From Hydrogenophaga sp. (lineage in GTDB: Bacteria > Pseudomonadota > Gammaproteobacteria > Burkholderiales > Burkholderiaceae_C): DNA of 15,022 bases. Below, in pieces: positions 6,436-13,810 of this stretch (positions are counted from its first letter, which is position 1; each line of letters opens with the position of its first letter). Under the pieces are notes generated by a model. The model was not told the origin of the DNA. It searched no databases and worked only from the letters and a program-made list of their open reading frames with translations. Both the position numbers and the translations under genes were made by a program. The stretch covers positions 1 through 15,022 of the forward strand of contig JAGXRS010000079.1 of assembly GCA_018335615.1 (NCBI GenBank), written 5' to 3'.

Positions 6436-7886
6436 GCGATCTCCTGCGCGGGCAGTTGGACGGGTGGCAGGTCTTCCACGCGGGCCAGGTGGCCGGCAAT
6501 CGCCGCTGCCGCTGCCAGCGCGGGGCTGAGCAGATGGCTGCGCCCACCGGGCCCTTGTCGGCCCTCGAAATTGCGGTTGCTGGTCGAGGCGCAGCGCTCG
6601 CCCGGCGACAGCCGGTCGTCGTTCATGCCCAGGCACATCGAGCAGCCGGGCTCGCGCCATTCCAGGCCGGCCTCGGTGAAGATGCGGTCCAGGCCTTCGG
6701 CCTCGGCCGCGGCCTTCACCAAGCCGGAGCCGGGCACCACCAGGGCCTGCACCACGCCGGGTGCCACGCGGCGCCCGCGCACCACAGCGGCGGCGGCGCG
6801 CAGGTCTTCCAGGCGGGCGTTGGTGCACGAGCCGATGAACACCTTGTCGATGCACACCTCACGCATGGGTGTGCCGGGCTGCAGGCCCATGTAGGACAGC
6901 GCGGCCTGCATGCCGGCGCGGCGCACCGGGTCGGCTTCCTGCGCCGGGTCGGGCACGTGGCCGTCCATGGCCACCACCATGTCGGGCGACGTGCCCCAGG
7001 TCACCATGGGCTGCACATCGCGCGCGTCGATGGTGACCACCCGGTCGAACTCGGCGCCTTCGTCGCTGACCAGCGTGCGCCAGGCCGCCACGGCCGCCTC
7101 CCACTGCGCGCCCGACGGCGCCTGCGGGCGGCCCGCCAGGTAGTCGATGGTGGTCTGGTCCACCCCCACCAGGCCCACGCGGGCACCGGCCTCGATGGCC
7201 ATGTTGCACACCGTCATGCGGCCTTCCATGCTCAGGGAGCGGATGGCGCTGCCGGCGAACTCGATCGCGTGGCCGTTACCGCCGGACGTGCCCAGCACGC
7301 CGATCAGGTGCAGCACCAGGTCCTTGGCGGACACCCCGGGCGCCAGTGCGCCGTTGACCTGCACCAGCATGCGTTTCATGGGGCGCAGGGCCAGGCACTG
7401 TGTGGCCAGCACGTGCTCCACGTCGGACGTGCCGACCCCGAAGGCCAGGGCGCCGAAGGCGCCGTGGGTGCTGGTGTGGGAGTCGCCCGCCACCACGGTC
7501 ATGCCCGGCAGGGTGGCGCCCTGTTCGGGCCCGACCACATGGATGATGCCCTGTGTGCGGCTGCCCAGGCCGTGGAAGGTGATGCCGAATTCCTGGCAGT
7601 TGCGGTCGAGCTGGCGCACCTGGGCCCGCGAGAGCGGGTCCTGGATGGCCTCGGTCGATGCGCGCTGCGCCGCGGTGGTGGGCACGTTGTGATCGGCCAC
7701 GGCGATCACCGTCTCGGCCCGCCAGGGCTGGCGCCCCGACAGGCGCAGGCCCTCGAAGGCCTGGGGGCTGGTGACCTCGTAGACCAGGTGGCGGTCCACG
7801 TAGATCAGGCACTCGCCGTCATCGCTTTCGTCGACGAGGTGGCTTTGCCAGAGTTTGTCGAACAGGGTTCGCCGGGCGTGTGTCAT
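6432..7886 (-). CDS. leuC: LeuC-like large subunit of an isopropylmalate dehydratase-family hydro-lyase
   Basis: The 484-residue product is a full-length LeuC-type subunit. It carries the three cysteines that hold the [4Fe-4S] cluster, C354 in GSCTNAR and C415/C418 in GCSMCLG, and the substrate-side TSNRNFEGRQG motif close after. The N-terminus (TLFDKLWQSHLV, DRHLVYEVTSPQAFEGLR) is very close to bacterial leucine-pathway LeuC, so sequence alone does not exclude isopropylmalate as substrate. The ATG at 7886 matches the family start; the bases upstream of it are C-rich without a clear ribosome-binding site. It is the first gene of the operon, 121 bp after the LysR-type regulator, with a candidate activator site in between. 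Genome context suggests a second, catabolic copy, which is inference. Confidence 0.93.
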   Translation of the reverse strand: MTHARRTLFDKLWQSHLVDESDDGECLIYVDRHLVYEVTSPQAFEGLRLSGRQPWRAETVIAVADHNVPTTAAQRASTEAIQDPLSRAQVRQLDRNCQEFGITFHGLGSRTQGIIHVVGPEQGATLPGMTVVAGDSHTSTHGAFGALAFGVGTSDVEHVLATQCLALRPMKRMLVQVNGALAPGVSAKDLVLHLIGVLGTSGGNGHAIEFAGSAIRSLSMEGRMTVCNMAIEAGARVGLVGVDQTTIDYLAGRPQAPSGAQWEAAVAAWRTLVSDEGAEFDRVVTIDARDVQPMVTWGTSPDMVVAMDGHVPDPAQEADPVRRAGMQAALSYMGLQPGTPMREVCIDKVFIGSCTNARLEDLRAAAAVVRGRRVAPGVVQALVVPGSGLVKAAAEAEGLDRIFTEAGLEWREPGCSMCLGMNDDRLSPGERCASTSNRNFEGRQGPGGRSHLLSPALAAAAAIAGHLARVEDLPPVQLPAQEIA

Positions 7887-7921
7887 GGGGGCGGTGCGGG
7901 CCGGTGGGTGGGATGGCTCGC

Positions 7922-7988
7922 AGTCTAGGAGCCCGCCCCGCGCGGCAGAAGCGTTGCTTGGGCAAAGCAGGTTTCGCCAACGGCGAAA
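7922..7988 (-). promoter_or_regulatory. Candidate LysR-type activator site and promoter of the leuC operon
   Basis: A perfect 17-bp palindrome, TTTCGCC-N3-GGCGAAA (7972-7988), contains the LysR-family T-N11-A core (7974-7986). Reading towards leuC, TAGACT (7927-7922) is a fair -10 hexamer with only a weak -35 (TTCTGC-like) about 17 bp before it. If transcription starts near 7915, the palindrome is centred at about -65, the usual recognition-site position for LysR-type activators, and the weak -35 fits an activated promoter. The distances are measured from the sequence; the function is inferred. The regulator gene directly upstream is the obvious candidate to bind here. Confidence 0.5.
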
Positions 7989-8007
7989 GCGCAGGCCGTT
8001 TTCCCCT

Positions 8008-8907
8008 TCAGCCCACCCCGGCGCGCAGGTGGTCGAAGAGGCTGCGCATCGGGCGGGCCAGCGCGCTGAAGTCGCGCGCGCCCAGCAGCAGTTCGCGTTC
8101 CACCCAGGCATCGCTCAGGTCGATCACCCGCAAGCCCATGGCGCGGGCCAGGGGCTGCGCGGCGGCCACGGGCAGCACGGCGATGCCCAGACCCGCGCGC
8201 ACCATCTGGCACATGGCGTCGAAGCTGCGCACATGGATGCGGATGCGCAGCGGCTGGCTCAGCTGCCCGCTCTCCAGCGCCAGCCGCTGGGCCAGCGAGG
8301 TCGATTGCGACAGGCTCACGAAGTCGTATTGCACCGCCTCGGCAAACGCGGCTTTGCGGCGGCGCGCCAGTGCATGGCCCGGCGGCACCACCAGCACCAG
8401 CCGGTCGCGGCGGTAGAGCGCGGTCTGCAGGCCCAGCTCTGGCGTGCGGTCGGCGAAGATGCCGAGTTCGGCACGGCCGTCGAGCACGGCCAGCACCACT
8501 TCGCGGCTGTCGGCTTCGTTCAGCTCGATGCGCAGGCCCGGGCGCAGTCCCACGAACGCGGCCAGATCCGCTGGCAGGAACTGCGTGATGGCCGAGGTGT
8601 TGGCCCACAGGCGGACCTCGCCGGTGACGCCCCTGGCATGGTCGGACAGGTCGCCGCTCATCTGGTCCACGTCGTTCAGGATGCGCTGCACATGCCGGTG
8701 CAGGGCCTCGCCGGCCAGGGTGAGCTTCACGCCCCGTGAATGGCGCTCCAGCAACGGCACGCCAAAGGCGAGTTCGAGATCGGCCATGCGCTTGCTCGCC
8801 GCGCCAATGGCGAGGCTGGCCAGCTCGGCCCCCTGGCTGATGCTGCCGGTTCGCGCCACCAGGTTGAACAGGGATAGCGAAACGAGGTCGATGCGGTGCA
8901 GGTTCAT
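8008..8907 (-). CDS. LysR-type transcriptional regulator
   Basis: The 299-residue product has an N-terminal winged helix-turn-helix (about residues 5-62, including LFNLVARTGSISQGAELASL and the PLLERHSRGVKLTLAG wing), a linker helix, and a periplasmic-binding-protein-like effector domain from about residue 90 to the end. I choose ATG at 8905-8907 (MNLHRIDL); the 26 extra codons upstream are not regulator-like. There is no strong ribosome-binding site. It lies on the same strand as the leuC operon, 121 bp upstream of it, instead of in the more common divergent arrangement, so read-through from the regulator into the operon is possible. The effector is probably the operon's substrate or an intermediate. 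A perfect 8-bp inverted repeat in its leader suggests autoregulation. Confidence 0.94.
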   Translation of the reverse strand: MNLHRIDLVSLSLFNLVARTGSISQGAELASLAIGAASKRMADLELAFGVPLLERHSRGVKLTLAGEALHRHVQRILNDVDQMSGDLSDHARGVTGEVRLWANTSAITQFLPADLAAFVGLRPGLRIELNEADSREVVLAVLDGRAELGIFADRTPELGLQTALYRRDRLVLVVPPGHALARRRKAAFAEAVQYDFVSLSQSTSLAQRLALESGQLSQPLRIRIHVRSFDAMCQMVRAGLGIAVLPVAAAQPLARAMGLRVIDLSDAWVERELLLGARDFSALARPMRSLFDHLRAGVG

Positions 8908-8923
8908 GAGCGGTGTGGGCCGG

Positions 8924-8968
8924 CTTGCGCGAGGCGGTTGTCTCCCGCGCAAGGTTGGAACGAGTGTA
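8924..8968 (-). promoter_or_regulatory. Regulator leader: -10 element and 8-bp inverted repeat
   Basis: TACACT on the minus strand (8968-8963) resembles a -10 element, with no convincing -35. Just downstream, between it and the ATG at 8907, CTTGCGCG (8924-8931) and CGCGCAAG (8946-8953) form a perfect 8-bp inverted repeat with a 14-bp spacer. It lies where a repressor would block transcription, or it could fold in the 5' leader RNA. Autoregulation by the encoded LysR protein is a reasonable guess but unproven. Confidence 0.35.
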
Positions 8969-9022
8969 AGTCGCGCGCTTGGCAACAGACCCCTGGAATC
9001 CCCGTATGGGCGGGTCGCCGCG

Positions 9023-9042
9023 CGCCGGGCAAGCGCCCGGTG
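9023..9042 (-). terminator. Hairpin after the paiB-like gene
   Basis: CCGGGC and GCCCGG pair across a 4-nt loop (9025-9040) and can be extended by a wobble and a C-G pair to 9023-9042. It lies 10-29 bp beyond the stop of the PaiB-like gene. A strong GC stem without a T-run is common at gene ends in GC-rich bacteria, so it may end the lysE-paiB transcript, possibly with Rho. Confidence 0.35.
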
Positions 9043-9051
9043 CAGCGCCCT

Positions 9052-9684
9052 TCAGCGCGGCTGCGCGGCGCGCATGGCCTGCGCGAGCGCTTCGTGCCCG
9101 AGGGCGGCGAGCCCGTCGGCGGCGCCCAGGCGGTCGCGTGTTTCGCGGTTCTGGCCCAGCTTGAACTTGCCCGTCAGTCGTGTGAGCGGGATCTCGATGC
9201 CCACGATGGCCTTGAGCATGCCGTCGATGAAGTCGGGTGCCGAATCGCCCATCTTCCAGGGCCGCGGCTGCTGCGAGCGTTGCTCGTGCTCGCGCGTGAG
9301 GCGCGCCACCAGGCCGCGCACGAAGCGCTCGTCGTCCATCACCCGCAGGGGGCCATGGGCGTGTACCACGGCGTAGTTCCAGGTGGGCACATGGCGGTGG
9401 TGCTCGGGCTTGCTGGGGTACCAGTTGGGGGAGATGTAGCCCTGTGCCCCCTGGAAGATCACCATCACCTCGGCGCCGGCGGCCTGTTGCCACAGCGGGT
9501 TGGCGCGCGCCACATGGGCGCGCAGCGTGCCCTGCGGGCCGGCCGCGGCGTCGAATTCGAAGGGAATGGGGTTCGCGTCCAGCCCCTCGGGGCCGTGCGT
9601 CACCAGCTGGCCCAGCGGGTGGTCGGCCATCAGCGCGTGCAGCACCTCGGGGCGGTCTTCTTCAAAGGCGGTGGGGCGGTACAT
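9052..9684 (-). CDS. PaiB-family FMN-binding protein
   Basis: The 210-residue product matches the PaiB family (split-barrel flavin-binding fold), named after the Bacillus protein linked to negative control of degradative enzymes. The opening MYRPTAF, the YISPNWYPSKPEHHRHVPTWNY block at 83-104 and the C-terminal KIVGIEIPLTRLTGKFKLGQNR-like segment are the family's strongest motifs. Members are about 200-220 residues, so it is full length. No DNA-binding domain is visible, and in many bacteria the family may be flavin enzymes rather than repressors; I therefore avoid calling it a regulator. It starts 41 bp after the LysE-type exporter and is probably co-transcribed with it. The two are frequent partners in loosely defined exporter neighbourhoods, which gives no precise role. 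Confidence 0.9.
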   Translation of the reverse strand: MYRPTAFEEDRPEVLHALMADHPLGQLVTHGPEGLDANPIPFEFDAAAGPQGTLRAHVARANPLWQQAAGAEVMVIFQGAQGYISPNWYPSKPEHHRHVPTWNYAVVHAHGPLRVMDDERFVRGLVARLTREHEQRSQQPRPWKMGDSAPDFIDGMLKAIVGIEIPLTRLTGKFKLGQNRETRDRLGAADGLAALGHEALAQAMRAAQPR

Positions 9685-9725
9685 GGCGGGGCTTGGTCAA
9701 AGGCGGTCAGCAGCCGGGTTCGTCA

Positions 9726-10370
9726 TCATGCACCGGCCAGCGCGTGGCGCACCAGCAGCGCGGCCAGCACCCACATGGTCAGGCCGATCAGTCCGTCCAG
9801 CACCTGCCAGGCGCGAGGCCGGGCGAAGAAGGGCGCCAGCCAGCGCGCACCGAAACCCAGCGCCGTGAACCAGCCCAGGCTGGCGATGCTGGCCCCGGCG
9901 ATGAACCAGCCCTGCAGCCCGGCCGGCTGCTGGGCGCCGATGCTGCCCACCAGCAAGACCGTGTCCAGGTAGACATGCGGATTCAGCAGGGTGAAGGCGG
10001 CGGCCTGCGCCAGCGCTGCACCGCGGGTGAGGCCGGCACCGCCGCCTGCCGCCTGCAGCTGGCTGGCGCGTTGCGCGCGGCGCAGCGCCTGCCAGCCGTA
10101 CCAGGCCAGAAAGGACGCGCCCGCCAGCGCCATGGCCCGCGCCACGCCAGGGCTGTTGCCCAGTGCCTGCGCCATGCCCAGCACGCCAGCGGTGATCAGC
10201 AGCGCGTCCGCAAGGGCGCAGAACAGCACCACCGGCGCCACGTGTTCGCGCCGCAGCCCCTGGCGCAGCACAAAGGCGTTCTGCGCGCCGATGGCCACGA
10301 TCAGGCCCAGGCTCAGCAGGAGCCCCTGGACAAACACGGGAAGGATCTGGGTCAGCGGCAAGCTTGGCAT
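9726..10370 (-). CDS. LysE/ArgO-family amino acid exporter
   Basis: The 214-residue product has the six hydrophobic segments and the short length of LysE/ArgO exporters, which send basic amino acids out through the inner membrane. The first helix plus loop LSLGLIVAIGAQNAFVLRQGLRREHV is the family signature, and FTLLNPHVYLDTVLLVGSIGAQ in the middle carries the conserved NPH.YLD motif. ATG at 10368-10370 is chosen because the 43 codons upstream are not membrane-like. The gene ends in two tandem TGA codons. It is divergent from the ABC operon. An ArgP-like regulator often sits beside lysE, but none is visible here. Lysine or arginine is the probable substrate, judged from close resemblance to the LysE/ArgO branch. 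Confidence 0.93.
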   Translation of the reverse strand: MPSLPLTQILPVFVQGLLLSLGLIVAIGAQNAFVLRQGLRREHVAPVVLFCALADALLITAGVLGMAQALGNSPGVARAMALAGASFLAWYGWQALRRAQRASQLQAAGGGAGLTRGAALAQAAAFTLLNPHVYLDTVLLVGSIGAQQPAGLQGWFIAGASIASLGWFTALGFGARWLAPFFARPRAWQVLDGLIGLTMWVLAALLVRHALAGA

Positions 10371-10443
10371 ACCCCGAGCTTGCCAGCCCCCAGAGATGAA
10401 GTAAAACTCTCTTTGCCTCGCCGAACAGTGGAACCGCAGCCGC

Positions 10444-10470
10444 GCTGGATCACGCCGCTTCCAGCGTGAT
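10444..10470. promoter_or_regulatory. Two overlapping dyads in the divergent region
   Basis: ATCACGC (10449-10455) and GCGTGAT (10464-10470) are perfect 7-bp arms around an 8-bp spacer. A second dyad, GCTGGA (10444-10449) and TCCAGC (10460-10465), overlaps it. They lie between the lysE-type gene and the ABC operon and could be an operator for either. No gene-like frame is found in 10371-10605. Confidence 0.3.
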
Positions 10471-10553
10471 GCCCGCTCTGACTTGCTGGATGGCTTCACG
10501 CGCGCTACGGTGGTGGCTGCCAGTACCTTGTTGTCCCCGCGAGACGCCTGCGA

Positions 10554-10600
10554 CCGGTTTGACGCATGTCAGCCGCCAGAAAACCGGCCATGTCAACAAT
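10554..10600 (+). promoter_or_regulatory. Upstream region of the ABC operon with interleaved repeats
   Basis: CCGGTTT (10554-10560) and AAACCGG (10581-10587) form a perfect 7-bp inverted repeat with a 20-bp spacer. Interleaved with it is a direct repeat CATGTCA (10565-10571 and 10589-10595). TTGACG at 10559-10564 looks like a -35 but has no -10 at the right distance; AACAAT (10595-10600) is -10-like and would place the start at about the ATG of the ATPase, giving a leaderless message. There is no ribosome-binding site before that ATG, which fits this but does not prove it. Confidence 0.3.
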
Positions 10601-10605
10601 GGGCC

Positions 10606-11355
<750 letters not shown>

Positions 11356-11363
11356 GGAAGAGC

Positions 11364-11444
11364 ATGAGCGCAGCGCAGGGCCGCCCCAAGCAAGCTGGCT
11401 CCCGCCTGGCGGGACAGGCCGAAGGCCGAAGGGTGCCATCGTGA
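11364..11444 (+). CDS. Possible 26-residue ORF between ATPase and permease genes
   Basis: An ATG at 11364 follows an AAGGAAGAG ribosome-binding site and opens 26 codons ending in a TGA at 11442-11444. That stop overlaps the GTG start of the permease (GTGA), so its translation could couple ATPase and permease synthesis. The peptide (start MSAAQGRPKQAGSRLAG) is basic, Gly/Ala-rich and has no membrane segment or known motif. The same bases contain a hairpin and GGCCGAA repeats that resemble intergenic repeat elements, so the frame may be only a leader for coupling or chance. I do not assign a function. Confidence 0.3.
   Translation: MSAAQGRPKQAGSRLAGQAEGRRVPS
11400..11437. repeat. Possible intergenic repeat element
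   Basis: TCCCGCC-T-GGCGGGA (11400-11414) is a perfect 7-bp stem, followed by tandem GGCCGAA units (11418-11431) and GGGTGCCA. A hairpin plus this GGCCGAAGG stretch in an operon gap resembles the short dispersed repeats common in GC-rich betaproteobacteria. Only one copy is in the window, so the repeat status is inferred. Confidence 0.3.
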
Positions 11445-13810
11445 CCGCCCTGCAGATCAAGCTCTGGCGCGACCTGAACCGCCTGCGTGCCCAGGTCTTC
11501 ACCATCGCCGTGGTGGTGGCCATCGGCGTGGCCGGCTTCGTGGGCATGTTCGCGGTGCACGATTCGCTGCAGACCTCGCGCGACGCCTTCTACCGCGACA
11601 ACCGCCTGGCCGACGTATTTGTGGGCGTCAAGCGCGCCCCGGCGCAGCTGCGCGAGCGTCTGGCCGCCGTGCCCGGCGTGGCCGAGGTGCAGCTGGGTGT
11701 GGCCTTTGACGCGCAGGTGGACTTGCCCGAGGTGCTGCAACCCGTCACCGGCCGCTTCATCGGGCTGGACCTGGCCGCCGCCCACGCCGGGCGCCAGGGC
11801 CTGAATGCGCTCACGCTCAGGGCCGGGCGCTGGCCCGAGCGCGGCGCCGTGCTGGAAGCGTTGGTGAGTGACCGCTTCGCCGCCGCACGAGACCTGAAGC
11901 CGGGGGACGTGGTGCACGCCATCCTGAACGGGCGGCGCGAGCGCGTGCACATCGCGGGCACGGCCATTTCGCCCGAGTACGTGTTCGCGTCGCAGGGTGG
12001 CGCGCCCGACGACACCGGCTTTGGCATCTGGTGGATCGACAGCGCCCGCATGACGGAGTACTTCGACATGCAGGGCGCCTTCAATCAGGTGGCGCTGCGG
12101 CTGGATGCGGGCGCCGCCGAGCAGCCGGTGCTGAACGCGGTGGACCACCTGCTGGAGCCTTACGGCAGCATCGGCGCGGTGGGCCGCGACCGCCAGCTCT
12201 CGGCCAAGATCGTGTCGGACGAACTGGCCCAGCTGAAGGTGATGGGCACGGTGCTGCCCGCCATCTTCCTGGCCGTGGCCATGTTCATCCTGAACGTGGT
12301 GGTGAGCCGCCAGGTGGCCACCCAGCGCAGCCAGATCGCCGCGCTCAAGGCGCTGGGCTATGGCGACGGTGCCATTGCATGGCACTACATCCAGCTCGCA
12401 CTGGTGGTGGCCGGGCTGGGCGTGGTGGTGGGCCTGGGCCTGAGCCAGCTCATCGGCCGCGGCATGCTCAGCCTGTACGACGAGGTGTTCCGCTTCAACC
12501 GCCTGGCCTACATCACCGACATGGGGCTGGTCATCGCCTCCGCCGCCATTGCCGCGCTGGCCGCCGCTGCCGGCACCTGGACGGCCATTCGCGCCGTGGT
12601 GCGCCTGCGCCCCGCGCAGGCCATGCTGCCACCCGCGCCGCCGGCCTACAGCGCCACCCTGCTGGAGCGGCTGGGCCTGGGGCGCTTCATGTCCACCAGC
12701 GCGCGCATGGTGGTGCGCAACCTGGAGCGCCGGCCGCTGCGCGCCGCCTTCACCGTTACTGGCATCGCCATGGCGGTGGCGCTGCAGATCTCCGGCGCCT
12801 TCTGGCTGGACGCGATTGCGCACATCGTCGACGTGCAGTTCCGCCAGGTGCAGCAGGGCGACGTGCTGGTCAACTTCCACCGCCCGGTGCCCGTGACGGT
12901 GGTGCGCGATCTGCAGCGCCTGCCCGGCGTGCTCGACGCCGAGGTCTACCGCACCGAGCCGGTGAAGGTGACGCTGCGCGGCAAAACGAACGACACGGCG
13001 GTGATGGCCCTGCGCGGCAACGCGAAGCTGATGCGCCTGGTGGACGAAGACCGCGGCGCACTCGCGCTGCCCGCGCACGGCGTGGTGCTGTCGGGCCTGC
13101 TGGCGCGCGAACTGGGTGCTCAGGTGGGCGATCGCGTGCAGATCCAGTTCCGCCTGTGGAACCGGCGCAGCGTGGAGGTGGAGGTGGTGGACATCGCCCG
13201 CACCATGTTCGGCCAGCTGCTCTACATGAACCTGGACACGCTCAACCGCCTGGCCGGCGATGGCGACGGCGTGGCCGACGCCGCGCTGCAGGTGGACCCG
13301 GCCGCCATGCCCGCCTTCTGGGCCGCGGTGAAGGCGGCGCCCGGCATCAACTCGGTGTTCGACAAGGCCAGCTCCATGACCGAATTCAACCAGCGCACCG
13401 AGCGCAACATGGGCGTGTTCAGCGGCATCCTCACCCTGTTTGCCGTGGCCATGGCGGTGGGCATCATCTACAACGCGGCGCGCATCTCGCTGTCTGAGCG
13501 GGCCTGGGAACTGGCCAGCCTGCGCGTGCTGGGCATGACGAGGGCCGAGGTCTCGGTGCTGCTGCTGGCCGAGCTGGCCGCCGAACTGCTGATTGCCCTG
13601 CCGCTGGGTGCGCTGGCCGGCTGGGGGCTGGCCACGCTCATGATGCAGCTCATGGCCAGCGACGCCATTGATTTCCCCGTGGTGATCGAGCCAGCCACCT
13701 ACGCGTCGGCTGCGCTCATCGTGCTGGCTGCCGGCGTGGCCAGCGCCCTGCTGGTGCGCCGCCACATCGACCGCCTCGACCTGGTTTCCGTTTTGAAAGT
13801 CCGCGAATGA
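11441..13810 (+). CDS. FtsX-like ABC transporter permease, two FtsX modules
   Basis: This 789-residue inner-membrane protein has a single helix near the N-terminus (about 16-38), a large periplasmic part, three helices at about 280-400, a fourth-type helix at about 435-460 (GIAMAVALQISGAFWL), a second periplasmic part and three helices at about 660-780. This is two FtsX/MacB-type modules, eight predicted helices in all by eye, as in the stand-alone permeases of the LolCE/YbbP type. The GTG at 11441 starts it and overlaps the preceding small ORF. It should dimerise with or pair onto two copies of the ATPase encoded upstream. The stop overlaps the ATG of the fusion-protein gene by 4 bp (ATGA). 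FtsX-type systems do not import; they drive export or extraction from the membrane. Substrate unknown. Confidence 0.92.
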   Translation: MTALQIKLWRDLNRLRAQVFTIAVVVAIGVAGFVGMFAVHDSLQTSRDAFYRDNRLADVFVGVKRAPAQLRERLAAVPGVAEVQLGVAFDAQVDLPEVLQPVTGRFIGLDLAAAHAGRQGLNALTLRAGRWPERGAVLEALVSDRFAAARDLKPGDVVHAILNGRRERVHIAGTAISPEYVFASQGGAPDDTGFGIWWIDSARMTEYFDMQGAFNQVALRLDAGAAEQPVLNAVDHLLEPYGSIGAVGRDRQLSAKIVSDELAQLKVMGTVLPAIFLAVAMFILNVVVSRQVATQRSQIAALKALGYGDGAIAWHYIQLALVVAGLGVVVGLGLSQLIGRGMLSLYDEVFRFNRLAYITDMGLVIASAAIAALAAAAGTWTAIRAVVRLRPAQAMLPPAPPAYSATLLERLGLGRFMSTSARMVVRNLERRPLRAAFTVTGIAMAVALQISGAFWLDAIAHIVDVQFRQVQQGDVLVNFHRPVPVTVVRDLQRLPGVLDAEVYRTEPVKVTLRGKTNDTAVMALRGNAKLMRLVDEDRGALALPAHGVVLSGLLARELGAQVGDRVQIQFRLWNRRSVEVEVVDIARTMFGQLLYMNLDTLNRLAGDGDGVADAALQVDPAAMPAFWAAVKAAPGINSVFDKASSMTEFNQRTERNMGVFSGILTLFAVAMAVGIIYNAARISLSERAWELASLRVLGMTRAEVSVLLLAELAAELLIALPLGALAGWGLATLMMQLMASDAIDFPVVIEPATYASAALIVLAAGVASALLVRRHIDRLDLVSVLKVRE

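Noticed and set aside
4777..6894. Long plus-strand open frame of 705 codons
   Set aside because: It is antisense to the receptor and the LeuD and LeuC genes, which have clear family motifs. Its translation is Arg/Gly/His/Gln-rich without domains, as expected for a shadow frame in GC-rich DNA.
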